Positions 10,601-16,554 of a stretch of 64,000 nt of DNA are shown here, in pieces. The stretch's first letter is position 1, and the number at the start of each line of letters is the position of its first letter. The position numbers were made by a program, and so were the translations under genes. Source of the stretch: Bacteroidota bacterium (GTDB lineage Bacteria > Bacteroidota > Bacteroidia > UBA4408); NCBI GenBank assembly GCA_016721765.1, contig JADKHO010000001.1, positions 496,001 through 560,000 on the forward strand. Reading direction: 5' to 3'. The notes under the pieces are model-generated. The model ran no database searches. It was not told where the DNA came from and saw nothing but the letters and a program-made list of their open reading frames with translations.

Positions 10601-12037
10601 GGTCCATCAATAGTTTATACGGCTACAGATGTAACTTGTAACACTTCTTGCAATGGTAGCATAACCGCGACGGCATCAGGTATTAACCCCGGTTACACCT
10701 ATTCATGGACTCCAGGAAATCAGGTAAGCAGCACAATTTCTAACCTCTGTGCCGGTAATTATATAGTAGAGGCGCAAGATAATTTAGGCTGTAAAGGATT
10801 TCAGCAAATCAGCATTAATGAACCTAGTGCAATATCGTTAAGCTTGTCGCAAATAAAAGATGTGCTGTGCTTTGGCGATAGCAGTGGCAGTATAACAGTT
10901 ATTCCTTCAGGAGGAACCATACCCTACCAGTATTTGTGGAGCATTGGAGGTTTCACGACACCTACTATTGCGCATGTGCCAAATGGAAATTTATTTGTTA
11001 CCATCACAGATGCAAATGGCTGTGATACGGTATCGCCAACATTGGTAATTAGCACTCCAAACGCATTATCTGCAAGTGCTGTTGTTACTTATGCACAATG
11101 CAGCAATTCTTTGGATGGTGCAATCGATTTGACACCAAGTGGCGGAACACCTCCTTACAGCTTTTTATGGGATGACGCTAATTCAACAGTTACTGAAGAT
11201 TTAACCGGAGTAATAGCCGGTGTATATCATGCCACCATTAATGATGCAAACGGATGTAGCTTTGTTTATTCAGATACTATAAAAGCATTAGTAATTGTTC
11301 AAGCTGGTGCAGGACCGGATGATACCTTGTGTTTTACCAATCAAATTACCTTACAAGGAAATGGAGGAAGTAAATACAAATGGTTCAGTATAACAAATTC
11401 AGGGCTTCAATTTATTGATAGCACTTTTGCCGTAATTGTAAAGCCGGTGGTGGGTATAAATGACTTTATATTGGTTGCATATAGCGGTGCATGTTCGGAT
11501 ACTGATACTGTTCGCATCTTTGTAAATCCCTTACCTGAAACAGACTTGGGTCCGAACGTAAGTATCATACAAGGCAGCACTGTGCAATTAAATGCGGCTG
11601 GAGGAACCACGGGCTCAAGCTATTTGTGGTCACCTACAACTAACTTAGTTGATACACTCACTGCCACACCAACTGCTACGCCCATCGTAACTACAACCTA
11701 TACGGTAAAGATTACCAACCCAACAGGCTGTTTTGCAGTTGATTCAATAACCATAACCGTTCTTCCTACCATTGGCGTCAGCAATGGTATTACTCCTAAT
11801 GGAGATGGTAAAAATGATGTTTGGGAAATTGATGGTATACAGGCATATAAAAATTGTGAAGTTGAAGTTTATAATCGCTGGGGTGAAAAACTATTCAGTT
11901 CTCCCGGCTATGTTGAAAAGTGGGATGGTAAGTTTAAGGGTAAGGATTTGCCGGTAGGAACTTATTATTACATCATTAACTTACACGATGAGGTGAATAC
12001 TGAAAACCTAACCGGACCAATAACCATAATGCGTTAA
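1685..12037 (+). CDS. Giant SprB-repeat surface adhesin with type B T9SS sorting domain
   Basis: The 3450-aa protein has a signal peptide (residues 1-25, ATIAS-like cleavage region). A non-repetitive N-terminal region runs to about 248, and about 39 SprB-type repeats of roughly 76 residues follow (249-3205). Two PKD/Ig-like segments then lead to a gliding-motility-associated C-terminal domain from about 3365 (ITPNGDGKNDVWEIDGI ... VYNRWGEKLF ... GTYYYIINL). That C-terminus is the type B T9SS sorting signal, so the protein is expected to cross the outer membrane and be displayed on the surface. SprB itself is the mobile adhesin of Flavobacterium gliding; whether this protein supports gliding is inference. 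The start is GTG at 1685. The ATG two bases earlier is followed directly by TGA, and I see no in-frame ATG upstream before a stop. A PorP/SprF gene follows after 4 nt. There are about 145 cysteines, unusual for a protein of this type. Confidence 0.93.
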   Translation: MKKIATLLLFPLFLSFCLLGTTIASNLYWVNNSGNWEDGAHWSITSGGAAAGIIPGAADNVYFDENSFNQSGQNITVNGIARCKTFSCAPAIPLAALKGSASAQLYVGGSFLFSRGIQNQFHGTIYFYSNTAQNVIESANQLFLGNLFFEGVNSSWALQNHLLLDKTKTITLSGGKILSNNYFIQAKTIHVFGPQKSTLDLGKSTVILQNKIINDAATNFTLKKKDAVLLNPAVQKFSGIQAIIDSIHVTVTPPKCNGDSNAIVEVDSVFTATPGVYTYALTDGNSNYSGNPMVNLPAGTYIITVTNTSNGEVLNQFVIINDPPPIIIPNYTKTQPKCFGDCNGKVRANPLGGTPSYSYLWNNGQTGQTDSLLCGGSVSVIVTDSKGCAKSFTTNLNQPTPLLTNLTKRNISCNGACDGTARVTPSGGAGTYAIQWTPGGSTNPQNNLCPGTYRVQVTDISGCIKRDSAIITEPLALLVNTVKTDISCNGACDGSITATPAGGRAPYTFSWSAPIVSTSATVNALCAGSYTVFVRDSSNCLSQQTVVITQPNALTATISPSQITCFGQCNGSAVASTSGGTPPYSFSWNTGVLSSSLTNLCIGTYTLFITDAKNCSTSVSVTITQPNQLIATSSKTDITCNGGCDGTANILPSGGTAPFTYLWLPGNQTSSNLTALCAGVYTYTVKDVNNCSVPGSVTITEPLPLAVAATPTQPSCNGVCDGKATASGSGGTGPYTYSWSNGLTTSTIVNLCPGVYTVEVTDSRGCKASNTVTITQPPLLTINLASTTSSCGVCTGTATVSPAGGTQPYQYSWSNSQLTPTAVGLCIGNYSVIVTDANNCQVNRNLTIDPVVVILITSSSTNALCANSCNGTATANASGGQQPYSFLWFPSGQTTQTATGLCAGIDSVRVTDANGCFNVSTITFTDPPVLNNSVNVTNATCFGSCNGSAISIPTGGTPPYTFSWSAAGQTGNSVNGLCAGTQTVTITDNNGCTKVSTFTVTEPTVIAANEVVVKSQCLLNNGSITLAPTGGTAPYTYSWAAPLVSNSSSVSNLAAGSYSVTITDALLCSKLFTIAISDAAGPIVSSSKINTSCPNNCDGSISTTPPVGVGPFTYLWTPGNSAATSISNLCAGAYSVKITDANGCNTLLNDTIISPPAISSNAVTVNTSCGGQCNGSLTLTPSGGTNPFTYSWSTGALGTSISNLCVGSYIVRISDANNCFDFDTLTISEPAALVLNLNKTNVTCNGNCDGKITGVVSGGTLPYSYVWSNGPTVPSVALLCPNSYTLTVTDFNNCNISSSETITEPAVLDGLASFTPNSCNAACDGTVDVQVNGGTPPFTYLWSPGNYTNPAVSDLCAGTYSVTINDFNNCSVIKTVNVTEPSLISVATTFTSPSCNAACDGTATATPSGGSAPYSYSWSVNGLTSQTITNLCAGTYTVFVTDLNGCSSSQTVTVTQPAVLVANASSVNSTCKAVCNGTATVIPSGGSGVYTYSWLPSGQTTQSISGVCAGTISVIVTDANGCSVTQNLTLIDPAAITIVSGATPANCGACDGALAIFPAGGSGGPYTYSWTPTNQTGQIAINLCAGLYSVTVTDVNNCVQPFTLPLSNNAGPDTAVVTLSNASCNGQCNGTMAVAVSGGTLPYTYSWLPTGPTGVATLTNQCAGVYILQTTDATGCIQLTSDTITEPLPIVSNDSVVDISCNGLSDGAIFLFPSGGTGAYSYSWNPPAGAVLSSITNLSAGPYHVTITDANNCASPFDFTVANPAAITIQQTHTDLSCNGVCNGSATVTPSGGTAPYRYSWSSSASDTLATVGNLCAGSYTVFVTDARNCSQSAIVVVNQPIAILSNLVKNDIKCFGQCNGSAKVSPSGGIGPYTFTWVGVVSSADSVSNLCAGNYAVNIADASGCFITVPVTITEPGLLNANINSVDISCNGSCDGTATSVTLGGTAPFRYLWSPGNANTAGITGLCAGTYVLTVIDTNNCSITQTAVISEPPVITSTFITTNPTCNTSNGSIIVNANGGTPGYTYNWIPGGSTNDTVSNLSANLYTVQITDSRGCSINSSVPLSTNAFTLSKLSLNASCFGRCDGLASVTPVGGTAPFTYLWTPGGLSTDSITNLCPGTYFPKVTDAIGCVVFETVQIIEPTAVQANVTSTDASCGLCDGTAQVSGTGGTGSYSYLWSINQTSFSVDSLCSGTYSVQVSDNSGCASTSNFNISNTTGPSGENIVKTDITCHGVCNGTVSITPIGGQAPYSYYWLHSGATTNSLNGLCAGTYTFEIIDANGCKRVSSVTITEPAAINPGTSFMNASCGICDGSITLNPTGGISPYTLLWSNGQSTSTLNALCAGVYSVQITDSTNCSTNASIILNNSNAPSISNSFTDATCFGTCDGSVFVSAFGGSSPYSYQWNTGQNVDTLYGLCAGTYFVTVNDVNNCKSIAPITIQEPTPLVFSLPHTTPASCGNCDGTASILPNGGTLPYTVFWSSGDTGAFANNLCAGVYSIFMKDKSECKTAATVTISNSTGPVVVESFTNESCANLCDGTASLTVTSGSPPYSYLWLQGSQTNASLTNLCAGTYDYQVTDSLGCIFTSSITLSTPGIISYNETQVQPSCGVCNGSITVNPSGGTGSYTYSWLPGGASTASISNLCAGIYTLHLTDGAGCSYIKVFTLNNSNGPGVTTSFTDAHCNAACDGTATAVVSGANAPFSYSWSPGGQVSASITGLCAGPYIIEVTDDVGCKTFNSISISEPPPILFSISNTVNASCGECNGSATIIPSGGVLPNAVLWSNSDLGLSADSLCAGIYTVSVTDNGGCVQTKNVSISNSSGPLVTATKTDETCSGSCNGTAQLTVTAGAGPFSFYWLFNGATTSSLSGLCAGSYNYEVIDTNGCVSAGSVTISPASTVNIAFTKTSPNCGVCDGALSTTITGGVGPYTYAWLPANTPTSSISNLCAGIYIATVTDINGCAQIDTVTLGNTTGPSIVYTATDVTCNTSCNGSITATASGINPGYTYSWTPGNQVSSTISNLCAGNYIVEAQDNLGCKGFQQISINEPSAISLSLSQIKDVLCFGDSSGSITVIPSGGTIPYQYLWSIGGFTTPTIAHVPNGNLFVTITDANGCDTVSPTLVISTPNALSASAVVTYAQCSNSLDGAIDLTPSGGTPPYSFLWDDANSTVTEDLTGVIAGVYHATINDANGCSFVYSDTIKALVIVQAGAGPDDTLCFTNQITLQGNGGSKYKWFSITNSGLQFIDSTFAVIVKPVVGINDFILVAYSGACSDTDTVRIFVNPLPETDLGPNVSIIQGSTVQLNAAGGTTGSSYLWSPTTNLVDTLTATPTATPIVTTTYTVKITNPTGCFAVDSITITVLPTIGVSNGITPNGDGKNDVWEIDGIQAYKNCEVEVYNRWGEKLFSSPGYVEKWDGKFKGKDLPVGTYYYIINLHDEVNTENLTGPITIMR
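2428..11298 (+). repeat. Tandem array of about 39 SprB-repeat units
   Basis: Counted by eye, 39 consecutive units of about 76 codons (228 bp) fill this stretch of the giant gene. The consensus is TxxSCNGxCDGTATVTPSGG, then TAPYTYSWxxG, then SNLCAGTYTVTVTDANGC, then TVTITEP. Most units carry four cysteines. The first unit is divergent and keeps only the first. Units differ enough in DNA sequence that this is an old array, not a fresh expansion, although a two-unit super-period is visible in the last third. Confidence 0.9.
8123..10834 (+). repeat. Two-unit higher-order repeat (units 26-37)
   Basis: In units 26 to 37 of the SprB array a short type and a long type alternate strictly. Short units start SCGxCDG (one residue between the cysteines after G) and end in SNxxGP or NNSNxP. 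Long units start CNGxCDG-like and end in xxEPxxI or similar. Six such pairs give a period of about 452 bp (150 codons). This indicates duplication of a dimer and not of single units. Confidence 0.75.
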
Positions 12038-12041
12038 GACA

Positions 12042-12953
12042 ATGAAAAAAATCAGTTTACTTCTAATTTTCATGTATGTTGCGCTGAATGTGGTTGCGCA
12101 GCAAGTTCCGCTTTACACCCAGTACATGTTGAATGAATATATTGTAAATCCTGCAGCGGGAGGCAAGAATGATTTTTTTGAAGCGAAAAGCAATAACCGA
12201 TACCAATGGAAAGGGATTACGGATGCTCCTCGAACCTACATTCTTAGTGTAAATGGACCACTTCGGTCACGTAAAGTTGGGTTGGGGGGCTATCTTTTTA
12301 CAGATATTACCGGGCCTACACGTAGAACAGGAATTTATGCCAGCTATGCCTATCATTTAAAAATAAACGAGCAGGTTAAACTTGGCTTGGGATTATCTGC
12401 CGGCTTACTTCAATTCACGGTTGATGGATCAAAAATTAAACTGCACGACGATGCAGATGTTGCCTTGGATAATAGTTTACAATCGGTTATTCTACCGGAT
12501 TTTGGCTTTGGTTTAAATTTATATTCAAAGCAATTTACCTTAGGTTTTAGTGCTCCGCAATTGGTTCAAAACAAATTGGATTTGTATGAAAGCACCAATT
12601 CTATAGCATCGAAATTAGAAGATCATTATTTTATTAATGGAGCTTACCGCATTCGCCCAACCGAAGATTTTGAAATTGAACCCTCTTTTATGGTAAAGGT
12701 TCTAAAACCGGTGCCTACGCAAATCGACGCCGGACTTAAGGTTATGTATAAGGAAATGATTTGGATTGGTGGCGCATATCGCTCTAAAGATGCTTATAGT
12801 GCTATGCTTGGATTATGCATTCAAAAGCACTTAACATTTGCTTATGCGCATGATTTTACCTTTTCAAACTTAAAAAATTACAGCAGTGGCACGCACGAAA
12901 TATTAGTTGGTCTCAAATTTATTAAGCCACCTAAAGCCAAATCAGTCGAATAA
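12042..12953 (+). CDS. PorP/SprF family T9SS membrane protein
   Basis: 303 aa with a signal peptide ending near VVAQQ. It contains the family hallmark QQVPLYTQYMLNEYIVNPA at residues 20-38, followed by a glycine-rich beta-barrel pattern with GLGGYLFTDITGPTRR and repeated amphipathic strands to the end. Members of the PorP/SprF family are outer-membrane proteins. In Flavobacterium johnsoniae SprF is needed for secretion of SprB, and type B cargo generally has a linked SprF-like partner. Here the ATG lies only 4 nt after the stop of the giant SprB-repeat gene, so translation is probably coupled and the protein is the likely dedicated partner of that adhesin. The family assignment is firm; the pairing is inferred from position. 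Confidence 0.92.
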   Translation: MKKISLLLIFMYVALNVVAQQVPLYTQYMLNEYIVNPAAGGKNDFFEAKSNNRYQWKGITDAPRTYILSVNGPLRSRKVGLGGYLFTDITGPTRRTGIYASYAYHLKINEQVKLGLGLSAGLLQFTVDGSKIKLHDDADVALDNSLQSVILPDFGFGLNLYSKQFTLGFSAPQLVQNKLDLYESTNSIASKLEDHYFINGAYRIRPTEDFEIEPSFMVKVLKPVPTQIDAGLKVMYKEMIWIGGAYRSKDAYSAMLGLCIQKHLTFAYAHDFTFSNLKNYSSGTHEILVGLKFIKPPKAKSVE

Positions 12954-13040
12954 AATTCTTTTCGCCAACATCCTTTCTCTCATTTCCATTTCATATAAAG
13001 CAAGATTATCAATGATTTAAATGCCTTTGGCAAGGACTTT

Positions 13041-13072
13041 TTTGCTATTTCCTTTAAATTTTTCTAAGTTTG
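13041..13072 (+). promoter_or_regulatory. Bacteroidota-type promoter for hppA
   Basis: A TTTG at 13041-13044 and TAAGTTTG at 13065-13072, separated by 20 bp, match the -33 / -7 (TAnnTTTG) consensus of the primary sigma factor of Bacteroidota exactly. The predicted start of transcription lies about 50 nt before the hppA ATG at 13130. Confidence 0.7.
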
Positions 13073-13129
13073 CAGCCCTTTTAAAAAAAGGACATTTGTA
13101 ACCATTTAATAATTAATTAGATACAATTT

Positions 13130-15682
13130 ATGCAGAACATTATTTATTTAGTACCGGCCTTAGGAATTTTAGGATTGGTAGTAATGGCAGTTAAATCTGC
13201 CTGGGTTAGCAAGCAGGATGCGGGCGATAAAAACATGCAAGAGCTTGCAGGCTATATAGCCGATGGCGCCATGGCATTTTTAAAAGCAGAGTGGAAAGTT
13301 TTGGGAATTTTTGTTGCTTTTGCAGCAGCATTATTAGCTTACTCAGGAACAATTCATGAAGTAAATGGGGTTCCTATTCATTCCAGCTGGATTATTTCAA
13401 TAGCCTTTATTATTGGAGCTGTATTTTCAGCAACTGCAGGTTATATTGGAATGAAGGTAGCAACCAAAGCAAATGTGCGTACAACCCAAGCAGCACGTAC
13501 CAGCTTAAAGCAAGCTTTAAAAGTTTCATTTACTGGCGGAACGGTAATGGGATTAGGTGTTGCAGGATTAGCTGTGCTAGGATTGGGAGGCTTGTTTATT
13601 ACCTTTCTTTCGGTTTTTGCTGATTTAGGTGCAGATACTGTTAAAACTGCTATTGAAGTATTAACCGGGTTTTCATTGGGTGCTGAGTCTATTGCATTGT
13701 TTGCGCGTGTAGGCGGAGGTATTTACACCAAAGCAGCAGATGTGGGAGCAGATTTAGTTGGTAAAGTAGAAGCCGGAATTCCTGAGGATGATGTGCGCAA
13801 CCCTGCTACTATTGCTGATAATGTGGGCGATAACGTTGGAGATGTTGCCGGAATGGGTGCCGATTTATTTGGTTCTTATGTTGCAACCATTTTAGCCACC
13901 ATGGTGCTTGGACAAGAGATTGTATTAACAGATAATTTTGGTGGAATGTCTCCCATTTTATTACCGATGTTAATTTGTGGATTAGGGATTGTTTTTTCGA
14001 TTGTAGGAACTTGGTTTGTAACCATTAAAGATGATAAAGCAAATGTTCAAAATGCGTTGAACTTAGGAAACTGGTCATCGATGATTTTGACTGTTATTGC
14101 TTCTTACTTTGTGGTGATGTATTTGTTGCCAGAAGGTCCAATATCACTTCGTGGAATGGAGTTTGACCGTATGGGCGTATTTTATGCCATATTAGTAGGT
14201 ACTGCAGTAGGCGCGATAATGAGTATAGTGACTGAATATTATACCGCAATGGGTAAAGGCCCTGTAAATTCAATTATACAACAATCTTCCACCGGACATG
14301 CTACCAATATCATTGGTGGATTATCTGTAGGGATGAAATCAACTGTTATTCCAATTTTAACGCTAGCGGCAGGTATTATGGCTTCTTATCATTTTGCCGG
14401 TTTGTATGGTGTTGCAATCGCTGCTGCCGGAATGATGGCAACAACTGCTATGCAGTTGGCTATTGATGCATTTGGTCCTATTGCAGATAACGCAGGAGGT
14501 ATTGCAGAGATGAGTCAGTTACCACCGGAAGTGCGTGAACGCACCGATAATTTGGATGCGGTTGGAAATACCACTGCAGCTACCGGTAAAGGATTTGCAA
14601 TTGCTTCGGCCGCTTTAACCTCTTTGGCTTTGTTTGCAGCCTTTGTCGGGATTGCCGGTATTGATTCGATTGATATTTATAAGGCTCCTGTTTTAGCCGG
14701 TTTATTTGTGGGTGGGATGATTCCATTTATTTTTTCTGCGTTATGTATACAAGCAGTAGGGCGTGCCGCAATGGACATGGTTCAGGAAGTGCGTCGTCAG
14801 TTCCGCGAAATTCCGGGAATTATGGAATACAAAGCAAAGCCTGAATACGAAAAATGCGTTGCTATTTCTACAAAAGCTTCTATCCGCGAAATGATGATGC
14901 CGGGTGCAATTGCTTTGATTACTCCGGTAATTGTTGGATTTGTATTTGGACCTGAAGTATTAGGAGGTTTATTGGCAGGTGTTACCGTTAGTGGTGTATT
15001 GATGGGAATTTTCCAAAGCAATGCAGGGGGAGCTTGGGACAATGCTAAAAAATCGTTTGAAAAAGGGGTAATGATTAACGGTGAGATGTTTTATAAAAAA
15101 TCAGAACCACACAAAGCATCTGTTACAGGTGATACTGTGGGTGATCCGTTTAAAGATACATCAGGACCATCAATGAACATCCTAATTAAATTAATGAGTA
15201 TTGTTTCATTGGTTATAGCTCCTTATATAGCAGTTGTTGGAAATGATGGCGGAGAAGGAAAATGCGAAATGGACAAAGCGAATTGCTGCACTACTGAAAT
15301 GGGAATGGGTGGAAAATGCGAAATGGGTAAATGCGACATGAGCGAATGTGCTAAAATGAGCAAAGAGGAATGCGCTAAAATGTGTGATGATAAAGGCTGT
15401 ACCGCTGAAGAAAAAGCGTATTGCATGAGCATGTATGGTGCCGACGGAAAATTTGTTGGTCCAAAATGCGATATGAGTAAATGCATGAACATGAGCAAAG
15501 AAGAATGTGCTGCTTATTGTGATAGTATGAAATGCAGCCCTGAGGAAAAAGCAATGTGTTTACAACATGCTGGAAAAGGTGCTATTTCATCTTGTATGGA
15601 AGGATGTGATCAAGGATGTAAAACAAAGGAAGAATGTGCTGCAAAATGCGGTGAAGCTTGCGCAAAAATGCATAAAGAGTAA
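13130..15682 (+). CDS. hppA: Membrane-bound ion-pumping pyrophosphatase with Cys/Met-rich tail
   Basis: This integral membrane pyrophosphatase couples hydrolysis of pyrophosphate to export of Na+ and/or H+. Residues 1-700 form the usual core of about 16 membrane segments. The substrate-site motifs are present: DVGADLVGKVE (about 202-212), DNVGDNVGDVAGMGADLFG (about 227-245), and the C-terminal NAGGAWDNAKK with GDTVGDPFKDTSGPS. GNTTAATGKG has alanine at the position that is lysine in K+-independent enzymes, so a K+-dependent type is expected. Whether Na+ or H+ is pumped was not resolved. Normal members end near residue 700-750. Here a hydrophilic tail of about 147 residues (704-850) follows, with 22 cysteines, many methionines and an internal duplication around KCDMSxC ... 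MSKEECA. The gene has its own promoter and terminator. Confidence 0.95.
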   Translation: MQNIIYLVPALGILGLVVMAVKSAWVSKQDAGDKNMQELAGYIADGAMAFLKAEWKVLGIFVAFAAALLAYSGTIHEVNGVPIHSSWIISIAFIIGAVFSATAGYIGMKVATKANVRTTQAARTSLKQALKVSFTGGTVMGLGVAGLAVLGLGGLFITFLSVFADLGADTVKTAIEVLTGFSLGAESIALFARVGGGIYTKAADVGADLVGKVEAGIPEDDVRNPATIADNVGDNVGDVAGMGADLFGSYVATILATMVLGQEIVLTDNFGGMSPILLPMLICGLGIVFSIVGTWFVTIKDDKANVQNALNLGNWSSMILTVIASYFVVMYLLPEGPISLRGMEFDRMGVFYAILVGTAVGAIMSIVTEYYTAMGKGPVNSIIQQSSTGHATNIIGGLSVGMKSTVIPILTLAAGIMASYHFAGLYGVAIAAAGMMATTAMQLAIDAFGPIADNAGGIAEMSQLPPEVRERTDNLDAVGNTTAATGKGFAIASAALTSLALFAAFVGIAGIDSIDIYKAPVLAGLFVGGMIPFIFSALCIQAVGRAAMDMVQEVRRQFREIPGIMEYKAKPEYEKCVAISTKASIREMMMPGAIALITPVIVGFVFGPEVLGGLLAGVTVSGVLMGIFQSNAGGAWDNAKKSFEKGVMINGEMFYKKSEPHKASVTGDTVGDPFKDTSGPSMNILIKLMSIVSLVIAPYIAVVGNDGGEGKCEMDKANCCTTEMGMGGKCEMGKCDMSECAKMSKEECAKMCDDKGCTAEEKAYCMSMYGADGKFVGPKCDMSKCMNMSKEECAAYCDSMKCSPEEKAMCLQHAGKGAISSCMEGCDQGCKTKEECAAKCGEACAKMHKE

Positions 15683-15698
15683 CCCATTATAATTTATT

Positions 15699-15737
15699 AA
15701 AAGACCTGCTTTGAGTTTCGAAGCAGGTCTTTTTTTT
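15699..15737 (+). terminator. Rho-independent terminator after hppA
   Basis: AAGACCTGCTT (15701-15711) pairs perfectly with AAGCAGGTCTT (15721-15731) around a 9-base loop, and a run of T follows to 15737. It starts 16 nt after the hppA stop codon and separates hppA from the exonuclease gene. Confidence 0.92.
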
Positions 15738-15809
15738 GGATGATTTTTGGATGAGGAGCTCTTCTAGCATCTTCCTAATGGCTAATTTTAAGTATTAAAC
15801 CTAAAAATT

Positions 15810-16529
15810 ATGCTAGAAAAAATCAATCTACAAAACGTGTTGTTTCTGGATATAGAAACAGTTCCTGAGGTATATGAATACGCTGCCCTATCTACTGAAA
15901 TGCAGGAACTCTGGGACAAAAAAATGCAATATTTTAAAAAGGAAAATAATACCTCGGCTGAACTCTATTCGCGAGCAGGAATCTATGCTGAATTTGGAAA
16001 AATTGTATGCATTTCTGTGGGATACCTAGAAGTCCAAAACAAAGAAAACACTTTTCAAATCCAATCCTTTTTTGGAATGGACGAATTTCAGTTACTTACT
16101 GATTTTACTGCATTCTTAAACAATAGGTATGGAAAAAAAAGTTATTTGTTGTGTGCGCACAATGGAAAAGAATTCGATTTCCCCTATATAGCAAGGCGCA
16201 TGCTCATACAAGGAATTAAGCTGCCATCGGTATTGGACCTTGCAGGCAAAAAACCTTGGGAAGTGCCTCATTTGGATACGCTTGAAATGTGGAAATTTGG
16301 CGATTACAAAAACTTCACCTCCCTAAATTTATTAGCAGCCATATTTAAAATCACCACCCCAAAGGATGATATTGATGGGAGTGAAGTATCAAAAGTGTTT
16401 TGGGAAGAAAAAAACGTATTGCGCATTGTGCGCTATTGCCAAAAAGATGTGCTAACCGTGGCGCAATTAATACTTCGCTTTATTGGAAAGCCTTTGATAG
16501 AAGAGTCATCGGTTTTTGTGGCTGCTTAA
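15810..16529 (+). CDS. PolB-like 3'-5' exonuclease (DEDD family)
   Basis: 239 aa, the usual size for the predicted 3'-5' exonuclease related to the proofreading domain of family B polymerases (Pfam DNA_pol_B_exo2). The Exo I motif is LFLDIETVPEV (residues 11-21), with the catalytic D and E. Exo II is CAHNGKEFDFPYIARRM. Exo III is RYCQKDVLTV near 209-218, with tyrosine-type spacing (DEDDy). No polymerase domain is present, so it is a stand-alone nuclease, probably acting on DNA 3' ends in repair; the exact substrate is unknown. It is preceded by the hppA terminator and followed after 25 nt by the ABC protein gene, with which it may share a transcript. Confidence 0.88.
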   Translation: MLEKINLQNVLFLDIETVPEVYEYAALSTEMQELWDKKMQYFKKENNTSAELYSRAGIYAEFGKIVCISVGYLEVQNKENTFQIQSFFGMDEFQLLTDFTAFLNNRYGKKSYLLCAHNGKEFDFPYIARRMLIQGIKLPSVLDLAGKKPWEVPHLDTLEMWKFGDYKNFTSLNLLAAIFKITTPKDDIDGSEVSKVFWEEKNVLRIVRYCQKDVLTVAQLILRFIGKPLIEESSVFVAA

Positions 16530-16554
16530 CATATAATTCCTTTAATTTGCATTA

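Noticed and set aside
13022..13032. Small hairpin TGCC-TTT-GGCA between the PorP/SprF gene and hppA
   Set aside because: The stem is only 4 bp and no uninterrupted T run follows directly, so it is too weak to call a terminator.
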